Of a DNA stretch of 64,000 bases, positions 10,602 through 18,782 are shown piece by piece. Position 1 is the stretch's first letter; every line of letters begins with the position of its first letter. Source of the DNA: Pyrinomonas methylaliphatogenes (lineage in GTDB: Bacteria > Acidobacteriota > Blastocatellia > Pyrinomonadales > Pyrinomonadaceae). Made by a program: the position numbers and the translations under genes. The notes beneath the pieces are model-generated. The model saw nothing but the letters and a program-made list of their open reading frames with translations. It ran no database searches and was not told where the DNA came from. The DNA lies in contig NZ_CBXV010000002.1 in NCBI RefSeq assembly GCF_000820845.2, positions 248,001 to 312,000 of the forward strand, given 5' to 3'.

Positions 10602-11102
10602 TCACTGTGGCGAAGATGGTGGCCCCGCCGGCGCTCGACGCTTCTCGAACAACGGGACGGCGATCAGGCCGCCGAGAACGGAGAAGATGGCGAGAATGAT
10701 CGCGCCGATCAAGGCAAAGAGCGTGCTCAGGAGCAAAGTCTCCCCGAAAGAGCGGCTCTGCGCTTCGATCTGTTGCCTGAGCAGCTCGGCCTGCATCGGA
10801 TCCACGTTGCTCATCAACCTGACGAAGAAGAGGTTGAAAGTCTCACGGAAGAGCAGAGAAAGCGGTATGCCGAGCACGAGGTAGATCACCGCCCCGATCG
10901 CGCCCGCCCAAAGACCGACGAGCGCCCCATCGCCGGGGCTAACCGGCCCGGCTGAACGTTTGATGTAAAGATACGAGGCGATCAATCCGCCTATCACCGC
11001 CCACAAGCAGCAACAGATGTTAGCGAGGTTGATGATAGGTATCGCCGACAATACGCCCAATAAAACGCCGCCGATCAGAGCGGGCCTCATCTTCTCGCTC
11101 AT
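10602..11102 (-). CDS. small polytopic membrane protein, unknown function
   Basis: A 166-residue protein with about four hydrophobic helices. Helices 1-2 (PALIGGVLLGVLSAIPIINL; CCCLWAVIGGLIASYLYI) include a run of three cysteines, and a Gly-rich pair (DGALVGLWAGAIGAVIYLVL) resembles Gly-zipper-like membrane proteins. A Gln-rich soluble loop separates these from a last helix. I do not recognise a named family with confidence. Good Shine-Dalgarno-like GAGGAGATG precedes the ATG. It lies between the glycosyltransferase and the DUF2085 gene in the same direction. Confidence 0.7.
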   Translation of the reverse strand: MSEKMRPALIGGVLLGVLSAIPIINLANICCCLWAVIGGLIASYLYIKRSAGPVSPGDGALVGLWAGAIGAVIYLVLGIPLSLLFRETFNLFFVRLMSNVDPMQAELLRQQIEAQSRSFGETLLLSTLFALIGAIILAIFSVLGGLIAVPLFEKRRAPAGPPSSPQ

Positions 11103-11147
11103 CGCTCATCATCTCCTCAAAAGATCTCTAAAGCGCCCGTGGTCCTA

Positions 11148-11675
11148 TCAAGATGGCTGATGATAGGTTGAAGCCCTCTCGCGCCGCAAGAGTTTGAGCG
11201 TCGCCCAGAAATCTTGTAGCCCGGGAGTAAGATAAAAAGCAGCAACGACGCCGAAGAGGGCGCCGGTTATAGCCCGCGAAAGATGAGTGTTCTCCCATAA
11301 CCCCGTAAAGCCCAAAGCCCAATCGATGACCATCGGCCCCGCCGCGAGGATGAGCCAACGTCGGTGCGGCATGCGCCATCCCGCGCGTCCTAAAGGATAG
11401 ATCGCGGCACCGCACGCGAACCCAATATATATGCCCGTGCAGCGCGCGCAGACCGCCAGTTGATGTTGCCACAGATGGAATGAGCGCTCGGGGAGCTGAT
11501 GGCAAACACGCGCGAACGCGCCGTAAATGAGGTACGCGGCGAACCCTGCTCGGCGCGAGGCGAGAAACGGCGCCGCGAAAATCGACGCGGCGACGACAAG
11601 CGCACTGAGCGCGACGAAAGTCCAGATGGCCCAACGCTCCGCTTCCGAAACGATTTGCCTCCTCTCGCTGAGCAT
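11148..11675 (-). CDS. DUF2085 family membrane protein
   Basis: A 175-residue integral membrane protein with about five hydrophobic helices. The segment CHQLPERSFHLWQHQLAVC and CARCTGIYIGFACG matches the DUF2085 signature (CHQ...R.F...G...P.CARC.GIY.G). The conserved His and Cys cluster hints at metal or redox chemistry, but no function is established that I know of. A GAGGG element 8 nt ahead of the ATG supports the start. It is transcribed away from glpX with no clear operon link. Confidence 0.8.
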   Translation of the reverse strand: MLSERRQIVSEAERWAIWTFVALSALVVAASIFAAPFLASRRAGFAAYLIYGAFARVCHQLPERSFHLWQHQLAVCARCTGIYIGFACGAAIYPLGRAGWRMPHRRWLILAAGPMVIDWALGFTGLWENTHLSRAITGALFGVVAAFYLTPGLQDFWATLKLLRRERASTYHQPS

Positions 11676-11778
11676 CGCTCGGCCCTCGAGCCCCCGATTT
11701 TACATGCCACGCTCGGCCCAGCCAATCCTCTGGCGCAAGGAGGCGCTTAGCAGAGATGCAGAATCGCCCGCTGATCTT

Positions 11779-12819
11779 CTAGAATCTGATCACCGCATCT
11801 GGACCACCTTCGACATGCACCGTATCGATGAAACGTATGCGGTGGGTCTCAGTCGTCATCACGAGCGAATGGGTCCGCTTTCCGGCGCCGAAGAAACGGA
11901 CGCCGCGAAGCAATGCGCCATCGGTGACTCCCGTCGCAGCGAAGATGATCTTCTTACCGGGCGCAAGATCGTTCGTATCATAGACCCTATTCGGATCGTT
12001 GATCCCCATCTCGCGCAGCCGCGCGATCACTTTATCGGCTGGCGGGACTTTGTTCCGGTCAACGCCCAAGCGTTCCGGGTCGAAGACCAGCCGCGCTTGG
12101 ATCTCACCGTTCAAACACTTCATCGCCGCTGCGGTCAAAACGCCTTCGGGCGCACCACCTATCCCCATCAAAGCATGGATATTGGTCCCAGCGACGGCAG
12201 CCGAAATCCCCGCAGATAGATCGCCATCAGAGATCAGGCGAATCCGCGCGCCCGCCGCGCGAATGTCCTCGATCAATTTCTTGTGGCGCGGACGATCAAG
12301 AACGATGACCGTCAAATCTTCGACGTCGCGCCCCAGACGGCGAGCGATGTTGCGCAGATTATCCTTGACCGGCGCGTCGATATCGACTGCGCCGCGCGAA
12401 CTTGGACCGACGACGATCTTATCCATGTAGATATCCGGCGCGTTCAACAATCCGCCGCGCTCCGCCGCGGCGATCACCGAGATCGCGTTATTTGCGCCGA
12501 GCGCGCAAAGGTTCGTCCCTTCCAGCGGATCGACGGCGATATCGACTTCCGGATAATCGTTCTCACGATGCGCCCGCGCTCCCATGCCGACCTCTTCACC
12601 GATGTAAAGCATCGGCGCCTCATCGCGTTCGCCTTCGCCGATCACGATGCGCCCGCGCATCGGCACCGTGTCGAGGACCTTGCGCATCGCCTCGACCGCT
12701 ACTTGATCGGAATAACGGCGATCGCCCTTTCCCATCGTGCGCGCGGCGGCAATTGCGGCAGCTTCGCATACGCGCAGAAAATCGAGCGAGAGTTGCTCGG
12801 AGTGGATTTCCGCTTCCAT
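11779..12819 (-). CDS. glpX: class II fructose-1,6-bisphosphatase GlpX
   Basis: Hydrolyses fructose 1,6-bisphosphate to fructose 6-phosphate in gluconeogenesis. Family marks are [20 protein letters not shown], the metal/phosphate site [15 protein letters not shown], the metal-binding [10 protein letters not shown] and [14 protein letters not shown]; the end [18 protein letters not shown] also fits GlpX. Length of 346 residues is slightly longer than E. coli GlpX (about 336). An AGGGGG Shine-Dalgarno sits 7-8 nt ahead of the ATG. No other glycerol genes adjoin it. Confidence 0.95.
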   Translation of the reverse strand: MEAEIHSEQLSLDFLRVCEAAAIAAARTMGKGDRRYSDQVAVEAMRKVLDTVPMRGRIVIGEGERDEAPMLYIGEEVGMGARAHRENDYPEVDIAVDPLEGTNLCALGANNAISVIAAAERGGLLNAPDIYMDKIVVGPSSRGAVDIDAPVKDNLRNIARRLGRDVEDLTVIVLDRPRHKKLIEDIRAAGARIRLISDGDLSAGISAAVAGTNIHALMGIGGAPEGVLTAAAMKCLNGEIQARLVFDPERLGVDRNKVPPADKVIARLREMGINDPNRVYDTNDLAPGKKIIFAATGVTDGALLRGVRFFGAGKRTHSLVMTTETHRIRFIDTVHVEGGPDAVIRF

Positions 12820-12975
12820 CGTTTCGCCCCCTTTTCGAAATCGTTCATCCGATCAACAAAACCGCTGCCATACTAGCAGAGCGCGAGCTTGGATGAACAG
12901 CCTTGAATTCGCGGCGAGCGTTCGATCGATCAGAAGACGAACGAAGACGAACCGGCTCCGTTTGCTCTCGTCAGG

Positions 12976-13146
12976 CTCGACCGCCGCAGCGCAAGACCTG
13001 ACTGCAAGACCGGCCCGACGGGCCAACTTCGTGAACCCTTCACTCGACCGTCCCAGTTGTGAGAGATGTGTGCGGCTTCCCCAACCAGCTCTGTCCAGCC
13101 TTTTGCGATCTTCACTCGACCGCCGCGGTGCGAGAGGCATGTGCGG
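12976..13146. repeat. three-copy degenerate repeat over the acyl-CoA dehydrogenase stop
   Basis: Copy A (13110-13146) contains the stop and last codons of the minus-strand acyl-CoA dehydrogenase. Copy B (13038-13075) is 72 bp downstream with mostly C/T and A/G differences, one transversion and one indel. Copy C (12976-12996, core CTCGACCGCCGCAGCGCAAG) is a further 67 bp away and resembles A more than B. Sequences between copies are unrelated. Confidence 0.75.
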
Positions 13147-14344
13147 AGCGATAAGGTGGCAGAGTCTTGCGCGCCGGTTTCTCCTGCTTGAGGCCGAGCA
13201 CCCAATCGGCCTGCATCAGCGTGTGGATGTCGCGCGTGCCCTCATAGATCACCGCCGCTTTGCAATTGCGGAAGTACCGCTCGACTGGATAGTCGTTCGA
13301 GTAACCGTTCGCTCCGTGCACTTCGATCGCCATCGAAGCCGCCTTCTCGCTGCGCACGGTCGCCTGCCATTTGGCCAAACTAGTCGCGCGCGCGTTCGGC
13401 AAACCGACGTTCTTCATCCATCCGGCGCGCAGATAGAGCAATCGACACATTTGATAGTCGGCTTCCATTTCAGCGATCTTCTGCTTGACCAACTGATGAT
13501 TGGCGATCTTGGTGCCGAAGGTTTCGCGCGCGAGAGCGTAAGCGATCGAAGCGTCGCGGCAGGCGCGGATTACCCCGGTCGCTCCCGCGGCGACCGTGTA
13601 ACGCCCCTGTTCGAGCGCGAACATGGCGATCTTGAAGCCCTCGCCCTCTTCGCCGACCAAGTTCTCTTTCGGCACGCGCACGTCTTGCAGCGAGAAGTAG
13701 CCCGTGTTCCCGGCCCGTATGCCCATCTTGCCGTGAATCGTGCCCGACGAAAAACCTTTCATCCCGCGCTCGACGATGAAGCACGAAATTCCAGAGTGAT
13801 CGCGCTTTCGACGCTTCTCTTCATCGGTCCAACAGAAGAAGAGGAAGTGATCGGCGACATCGGCGAGACTGATCCACATCTTCTCGCCGTTTAAAACGTA
13901 CTCGTCGCCTTCGCGTCGCGCCGTCGAGCGAATGCCGACAACATCCGAGCCCGCGCCCGGCTCGGTCAAACCGTAAGTGGCGATCTTCTCGCCTCGCGCT
14001 TGCGGCACAAGGTATTTTTGCTTCTGCTCTTCTGTGCCCCACGCGAGCAGCGTCAGCGAATTCAATCCGACATGCACGCTCATGATGACGCGCAAGAAAG
14101 TGTCTACGGCTTCGAGCTCTTCGCACGCCAACCCGAGCGAGATGTAATCGAAACCGGCGCCGCCGTACTCTTCCGGGATGCAGATGCCCAAAAGGCCCAG
14201 TTCGGCCATCTTGTCGAGCACGGAGCGTTCGAAATGCTGTTTTTCGTCCCACTCTTTGATGTAAGGCGCGACCTCGCGCTGCGCGAATTCGCGCACCATC
14301 CGCTGAATCGCTTTGTGATCTTCGGTCAATTCGAAATCTATCAT
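13112..14344 (-). CDS. acyl-CoA dehydrogenase
   Basis: FAD-dependent enzyme oxidising acyl-CoA to enoyl-CoA and passing electrons to electron-transfer flavoprotein. The order is family-typical: N-terminal helices (MIDFELTEDHKAIQRMVREF), LGICIPEEYGGAGFDY, FAD/substrate loop TYGLTEPGAGSDVVG, the beta domain ending GFKIAMFALEQGRY, and the C-terminal helical domain with the catalytic glutamate in AAVIYEGTRDIHTL. That Glu position matches short/medium/butyryl-type rather than isovaleryl-type enzymes. Length of 410 residues includes a ~25-residue basic tail beyond the usual end, coinciding with the repeated DNA at 13110-13146. The Shine-Dalgarno AAAGGGGAG is present. No beta-oxidation partners adjoin it. 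Confidence 0.92.
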   Translation of the reverse strand: MIDFELTEDHKAIQRMVREFAQREVAPYIKEWDEKQHFERSVLDKMAELGLLGICIPEEYGGAGFDYISLGLACEELEAVDTFLRVIMSVHVGLNSLTLLAWGTEEQKQKYLVPQARGEKIATYGLTEPGAGSDVVGIRSTARREGDEYVLNGEKMWISLADVADHFLFFCWTDEEKRRKRDHSGISCFIVERGMKGFSSGTIHGKMGIRAGNTGYFSLQDVRVPKENLVGEEGEGFKIAMFALEQGRYTVAAGATGVIRACRDASIAYALARETFGTKIANHQLVKQKIAEMEADYQMCRLLYLRAGWMKNVGLPNARATSLAKWQATVRSEKAASMAIEVHGANGYSNDYPVERYFRNCKAAVIYEGTRDIHTLMQADWVLGLKQEKPARKTLPPYRSAHASRTAAVE

Positions 14345-14438
14345 CCCTTCAGCTCCCCTTTCATCAACGTGCCGGAGCAGTAAGCAAAAGCGATCTTATC
14401 TCAAATCACATGACTTCAGAAAGCGCCCGAAGATCTGC

Positions 14439-15866
14439 TCATCTTCGCGCCTCTTCTTGCAAACGGATCAGCAACGCGCGCCCTGCCTCTTTCGCCTCAT
14501 CGAGATTTTGGATGCGCCCATCGAGCTGCATCTCATAGACTTCACGCAAGACTTGGCCGAAGAGAGGAGACGGCTGAAACCCCATCTCGATGAGATGGCG
14601 TCCCAGCAGAAGCGGCGGCGGCGCTTTTTGCGCGACATCCAATTCTCTCGCACGTTGGATAAACCAATCCTGCGCTTCGGTCGTAAACCACCGCTCGCGT
14701 GGCACCCACGGTGCGTTACGGCCTAAAGTATCGGCTTTCGAGAGTCTGTAGAGAAGCTCGAGCTCACATCGCCGAGCGAGACGGCGAAAAGCGCCGTCGC
14801 TGATCGAAGCGCGCGCTTTGTAGAACTCGCCCGGTCTCAAGTGTTCACGCACGAGGGCGAGCGTTTGCGCGCGCACGTTGTAACCGTCGAGCGTGAAGAT
14901 CTTCAACCGGTCGAGGAACCTTTCGGTCGTCTCGACTCCGGCTGCGTCATGTCCGGGCGAACGCCAGCGCCCTTCGCTGAACACGGTCGTTGAGGGTTTG
15001 CCGAAATCGTGACAGAGCGCCGCGAGCATCAACGTCACTTGCCGCGGACGATCGAGGTCGGCGATCATCTCGCGCGCGCGATCGACGACGAGCAACGTGT
15101 GCGTGAAGACATCGCCCTCGGGATGCCACTCCGGGTCTTGCGGACAACCGATGAGCGCTTCGATCTCGGGAAAGAGTTGATGCGCCGCGCCTAATTCGAC
15201 CAGATATTGCAATCCGATTGAGGGTTGCTCCGCCCGGAGTAAAAGTTTCTCCATCTCGCCCCAGATGCGCTCCGCCGGCAGATCCGAAAGATCCATCGCC
15301 TGGCAAAGGCGGATGGTCTCCGGTTCGATGCGTAGCTGATAGCGAGCGGCCAACTGCGCGGCGCGCAAGACGCGAAGGGAGTCTTCGGGGAAAGTCTTCG
15401 GCGAGACGACGCGCAAGATGCGCGCTTCCAGATCGGCCCGACCGCCGAAAGGATCGATGATCTCGCCGGAGAGCGGGTCCATCAAAATGGCGTTGATCGT
15501 GAAATCGCGCCGGCGAGTCGCCTCTTCGACCGACATGCTGGGATCGCCCTCGATGACGAAAGCGCGATGGCCGCGCCCCTTTTTGCTTTCGCGCCGCGGC
15601 AAAGAGACTTCGAGATCCTGATCCACCTTGTACACGGCGAACGAAGCGCCTACCGAATCGACCGTCTGGAACATCTCATCCAGGATCGCGCGCAGTCTTT
15701 CCGGCTCCACGCCATAGACTTCGACATCCCAATCTTTCGGTTCCAAACCGATCAAGAGGTCGCGCACGCAGCCGCCGACGAGCAGCGCGCGTCCACGCTC
15801 TGAGCGCACGCGCTCAGCGAGACGGATGATCTTTTCCGGGATCTTCCTTCTAATAGGCAGGTTCAT
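14439..15866 (-). CDS. CCA-adding enzyme / poly(A) polymerase family nucleotidyltransferase with HD domain
   Basis: Adds or repairs the 3' CCA of tRNA (or adds poly(A)). The class II nucleotidyltransferase head shows GGCVRDLLIG and the metal-binding DxD within PKDWDVEVYG; the template-like neck motif is RRDFTINAILMDPLSGEIID. The HD domain has LMLAALCHDFGKPSTT, implying an additional phosphohydrolase activity as in E. coli Cca. A TTG start at 15887 is possible, but the ATG at 15866 (MNLPIRRKIPEK) gives a normal N-terminus; the protein is then 475 residues. Whether it performs CCA addition or poly(A) synthesis cannot be decided by eye. Confidence 0.9.
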   Translation of the reverse strand: MNLPIRRKIPEKIIRLAERVRSERGRALLVGGCVRDLLIGLEPKDWDVEVYGVEPERLRAILDEMFQTVDSVGASFAVYKVDQDLEVSLPRRESKKGRGHRAFVIEGDPSMSVEEATRRRDFTINAILMDPLSGEIIDPFGGRADLEARILRVVSPKTFPEDSLRVLRAAQLAARYQLRIEPETIRLCQAMDLSDLPAERIWGEMEKLLLRAEQPSIGLQYLVELGAAHQLFPEIEALIGCPQDPEWHPEGDVFTHTLLVVDRAREMIADLDRPRQVTLMLAALCHDFGKPSTTVFSEGRWRSPGHDAAGVETTERFLDRLKIFTLDGYNVRAQTLALVREHLRPGEFYKARASISDGAFRRLARRCELELLYRLSKADTLGRNAPWVPRERWFTTEAQDWFIQRARELDVAQKAPPPLLLGRHLIEMGFQPSPLFGQVLREVYEMQLDGRIQNLDEAKEAGRALLIRLQEEARR

Positions 15867-16036
15867 CTCGAATCCAAACGCCCGCAATCACGATGATCCG
15901 TTCCTCTTTCGTTCGCGCTCGCACAAGGTCCTCTCGCCCGATGTCGCCCGATGGCGATCACTGGAGCTTTACGCGCGAAAAGCTCGCCGAGCCTGAGACT
16001 CGCGCGGGGTATCGTTGCCCCGCGACCCTTTCCGAC

Positions 16037-16130
16037 CATTTACGCTCACGTAAGACTTTCAATTCGGGAGAAAAGATTTTTGCTCAATCTCTTCGGACTC
16101 TTTTCATTTACGCTCACGTAAGACCTTCAA
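16037..16130. repeat. 26-bp direct repeat pair over the stop of the 16.1-kb gene
   Basis: Copy at 16105-16130 contains the final codons of the minus-strand gene ending at 16104; copy at 16037-16062 lies 68 bp away in the spacer. They share CATTTACGCTCACGTAAGAC and differ at one T/C site. Intervening 42 bp are unrelated. Confidence 0.85.
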
Positions 16131-16646
16131 CGGGTTGAGGTCGCTCCAATCCCGACGCAAGCCTTCTTCAAGCTCAACTTTCAATTCGACCGGCGTATGA
16201 ATCTTCAAGTCCGGGTCTTCGATGCGAAGCGCGCCGCCACTTAATTCGATGGCGCGATTCACCGCTTCGAGGCCGCGACGAAAGAGTTCATCATCGCTGT
16301 AGAGCCGTCCCCAACCTTCGCGGTAGAAAGCGTAAGCGATGTAGAACTGCGTGCGCGCATCGCGCTCTGCCGGATCTGCTAATCGCCATTCTTCGCGCGC
16401 CGCGCGATACTGCTCGCGCCGAAAAAGCTCCAGTCCGGACCGAAAGTGCCCTTCGTCCACCTTGTAAGTTCCGACGGCGACGCTGGCGCTCGTCGCGACC
16501 TCGCCCAAGTTCTGCGGGCGCGCCGCATAAAGCCAGATGATGATCGCAGCGTAGAGCAACGTCCAAACGATACCGATGATTTGAACCCACTCTCGGCGCA
16601 TTGATATAATCTTTCTGTCGCTTTCGGACCAATCGCTAACGGACAT
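16104..16646 (-). CDS. membrane-anchored TPR-like protein, unknown function
   Basis: A 180-residue protein with a single hydrophobic helix (IIGIVWTLLYAAIIIWLYAA, about residues 23-42) followed by a helical soluble domain. The segment HFRSGLELFRREQYRAAREEWRLA...DARTQFYIAYAFYREGWG resembles one to two TPR hairpins, suggesting a scaffold or periplasmic role. Alternative start MRREWVQ at 16601 would leave the helix at the very N-terminus. It is divergent from the DUF4920 lipoprotein gene 107 bp away. No family name can be given with confidence. Its 3' end is duplicated downstream. Confidence 0.7.
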   Translation of the reverse strand: MSVSDWSESDRKIISMRREWVQIIGIVWTLLYAAIIIWLYAARPQNLGEVATSASVAVGTYKVDEGHFRSGLELFRREQYRAAREEWRLADPAERDARTQFYIAYAFYREGWGRLYSDDELFRRGLEAVNRAIELSGGALRIEDPDLKIHTPVELKVELEEGLRRDWSDLNPLKVLRERK

Positions 16647-16684
16647 TTTGCCTGCAAAGCAGCCCGAACGCCAAAGGATGGGAG

Positions 16685-16777
16685 ATCATGTTACCGAAGA
16701 TAGTTCTAGCCCGGCGCTTGAAACGAGAGCGAGGCCGGAAGAATATCGGAATCATGTTACCGAAGATAGTTCTAGCC
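16685..16777. repeat. 27-bp direct repeat pair duplicating a gene start
   Basis: Identical copies 16685-16711 and 16751-16777, 66 bp apart (22 codons, in frame), each containing ATG and the first codons encoding MLPKIVLA. The 39 bp between are unrelated and contain a weak TTGAAA-17-GAATAT promoter-like pair placing transcription at about the second ATG. Confidence 0.88.
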
Positions 16778-17272
16778 GCCCTGCTTGTCAGCGGATGCGT
16801 TTTCGCGCAAGAGGCGCCGAAGCAGAGCGCTATGCCCAAACAGGATGAAGCGAGTTGCCCGTTGCCGCTCGATGCGGAAGTGGTCAAACGCGGCGCGCCG
16901 CTAGGCGACTCGCCGCTCGTCTCGCTGGCAGCGGCGCTACGCGAGCCGGAAAAGTTCGCGGGCAAGCGCGTGGTGATCGAAGGCGTGGCGGCGCGCGTCT
17001 GCTCGCGCGAAGGGTGCTGGATGGAAGTCGCGCCACGACTCGGCGCCACTGAGAGCGTGCGCGTGACGTTCAAAGATCACGGCTTTTCCGTCCCACTCAA
17101 CTCGCAAGGCATGAGAGTGCGCGCCGAAGGCGAGTTCGTCGTCAAGAAACTGAGCAAAGAACAAGCCGACCATTACACCGAAGAGGGGGCGCGTCTTATC
17201 CGCAACGCGGATGGGACGGCAAGCGAAATCGGCTTCATCGCAACGGGCGTCGAACTGCGGCGCTTAGAATAA
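16754..17272 (+). CDS. DUF4920 lipoprotein
   Basis: Secreted, probably lipid-anchored protein of 172 residues. The N-terminus LPKIVLAALLVSGC is a type II signal peptide with lipobox VSGC (Cys about residue 15). The body contains KRVVIEGVAARVCSREGCWM, the DUF4920 core (G-V..VC..KGCWM), and VRVTFKDHGFSVPL; the domain is OB-like and often occurs in Bacteroidota and Acidobacteriota lipoproteins of unknown role. An in-frame start 66 bp upstream (16688) exists only because the start region is duplicated; that reading puts Arg-rich sequence before the signal peptide and would spoil export. The second ATG is therefore preferred. Confidence 0.85.
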   Translation: MLPKIVLAALLVSGCVFAQEAPKQSAMPKQDEASCPLPLDAEVVKRGAPLGDSPLVSLAAALREPEKFAGKRVVIEGVAARVCSREGCWMEVAPRLGATESVRVTFKDHGFSVPLNSQGMRVRAEGEFVVKKLSKEQADHYTEEGARLIRNADGTASEIGFIATGVELRRLE

Positions 17273-17371
17273 GCTCGAGCTGGGGTAGCGGGCGATCGAG
17301 CTCCGCCATTTCGTCGGCGACATCCATCAAGCTCGTCAAAATAGTGACGAGCCTTGTTCGGGTAAAAAGCC

Positions 17372-18436
17372 ATGACCAAGCCGTTCAAGATTCGCGACAT
17401 CGAGATCAACCCGCCCTTGATCCTTTCGCCGATGGCGGGCGTCACCGACGTCGCCTTTCGCTGCTTGCTCAAGCGGCGCGGCGGCATCGGGTTGACCGTC
17501 TCCGAGTTCATCTCGGTCGAAGGGTTGACGCGCAACAACCCGAAATCTTGGCGGCAGATGCGCTTTCACGAATACGAGCGCCCGTTCGCCGTGCAGATCT
17601 TCGGCGCGCAGCCCGAACGGATGCGCATGGCGGCGGAGATGGCCCAAGAGGCTGGCGCAGACATCGTGGATATCAACTGCGGCTGCCCCGCTCCGAAGGT
17701 CGTCAAGCATGGCGGCGGATCGGGCTTGCTGCGCGATCTGCCGCGCCTCGAAGCCATCTTGCGCGAAGTGCGCAAAGGCATCACCATCCCGCTGACGATC
17801 AAGATCCGCGCTGGATATTCGGACCGCGAAATCAACTGCGTCGAGGTGGCGCGGCTAGCTGAAGATTGCGGCGTCGAGCACGTCGCGCTTCACGGGCGCA
17901 CGCGCGAACAAGGCTATCGCGGATTCGCCAATTGGGATCTGGTCCGCCAAGTCAAAGAAGCGGTCAAGATCCCCGTCTCCGGCAGCGGCGACGTGACGAC
18001 CATCGAAGGCGCGTTTCAGCGCTGGCGCGAAACCGGTTGTGACGGCATCCTGATCGGGCGCGGTGCGATGATGAACCCGTGGATCTTCCGTCAAATCGAA
18101 GATGCGCTTCATGGGCGCGAGCCGTTTCAACCGACGCTCGAAGACAAGCGCGCTGTGCTGCTCGAATACTTCGAGTTGCTGCGCGATGACATGCCGGAGA
18201 TCGCCGCCATCAACCGGATGAAGCAACTGGCCGGACACTTCACCAAGGGGTTGCCGGGCGGCGCTCGCTTCCGCACGGCGATCTACCATTCCCACTCCGT
18301 CCAAGAGATTCTGGACCGCATCGAAGAGTACTTCACCGCCATCGCGCAGGGCCGCCCGTACATGGGCGAAGAGACGACCGACACAAGCGACGTCCCCGCG
18401 CTCACGTCTTGCGACGCGCTGTGCGAAGCGGTTTGA
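17372..18436 (+). CDS. dusB: tRNA-dihydrouridine synthase, DusB type
   Basis: FMN-dependent reductase making dihydrouridine in tRNA D-loops. The TIM-barrel start PPLILSPMAGVTDVAFRCL, the active-site motif NCGCPAPKVVKHGGGSGLL with the catalytic Cys in GCP, TIKIRAGYSDREINC, the FMN-phosphate site VSGSGDVTT and DGILIGRGAMMNPW are all in order. Length of 354 residues includes a short tail after the helical RNA-binding domain. The last codons and TGA are the first copy of a three-copy repeat running into the downstream spacer. Upstream ~100 bp hold no other gene. Orthology to DusB rather than DusA/C is inferred from motif style. Confidence 0.93.
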   Translation: MTKPFKIRDIEINPPLILSPMAGVTDVAFRCLLKRRGGIGLTVSEFISVEGLTRNNPKSWRQMRFHEYERPFAVQIFGAQPERMRMAAEMAQEAGADIVDINCGCPAPKVVKHGGGSGLLRDLPRLEAILREVRKGITIPLTIKIRAGYSDREINCVEVARLAEDCGVEHVALHGRTREQGYRGFANWDLVRQVKEAVKIPVSGSGDVTTIEGAFQRWRETGCDGILIGRGAMMNPWIFRQIEDALHGREPFQPTLEDKRAVLLEYFELLRDDMPEIAAINRMKQLAGHFTKGLPGGARFRTAIYHSHSVQEILDRIEEYFTAIAQGRPYMGEETTDTSDVPALTSCDALCEAV

Positions 18437-18590
18437 TGAGAACCTAGAATTCAAGCCGCCGCGCCCCGTCTTGGCGATTCATCTAGTCTGTGCGAAGCGG
18501 TTTGATGAGAGCCTGGAACTCAGGACTCCGGTTGATCGCTGAGAATTGATCGCTGTGATTGACCGGCTTGATGAGAACCTAGAATTTAGG
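18419..18590. repeat. three-copy degenerate repeat over the dusB stop
   Basis: Copies at 18419-18455 (including the dusB stop), 18488-18524 and about 18553-18590; periods 69 and 66 bp; inter-copy sequences 32 and 28 bp and unrelated. Shared core TTGATGAGAACCTAGAA. Copies 1 and 2 differ at four sites, all transitions. Copy 3 is more diverged at its left edge. Confidence 0.82.
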
Positions 18591-18782
18591 ACTCGGCATC
18601 CCGCTATCTCGAAAAAGCCCGGCGAGCGCGCTGGCCCTTTTTGAGCGGCGTCGGGACGCCACCGCGGCAGCATCCACTCTGGAAAGATTGGCGAGCGCGT
18701 TCGTGAGCTGTTCTATCTCGCATCTGGACCATAACGCTTCATCGTTCAGGCTGCCTCATGCGCTGCGAGGCATCTTCCAAGA
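18437..18782. other. spacer between convergent dusB and murJ
   Basis: About 345 bp without a credible gene. The left half holds repeat copies 2 and 3 plus a tandem TTGATCGCTG (18532 and 18546). I see no clear terminator with a U-tract in the remainder. Confidence 0.5.
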
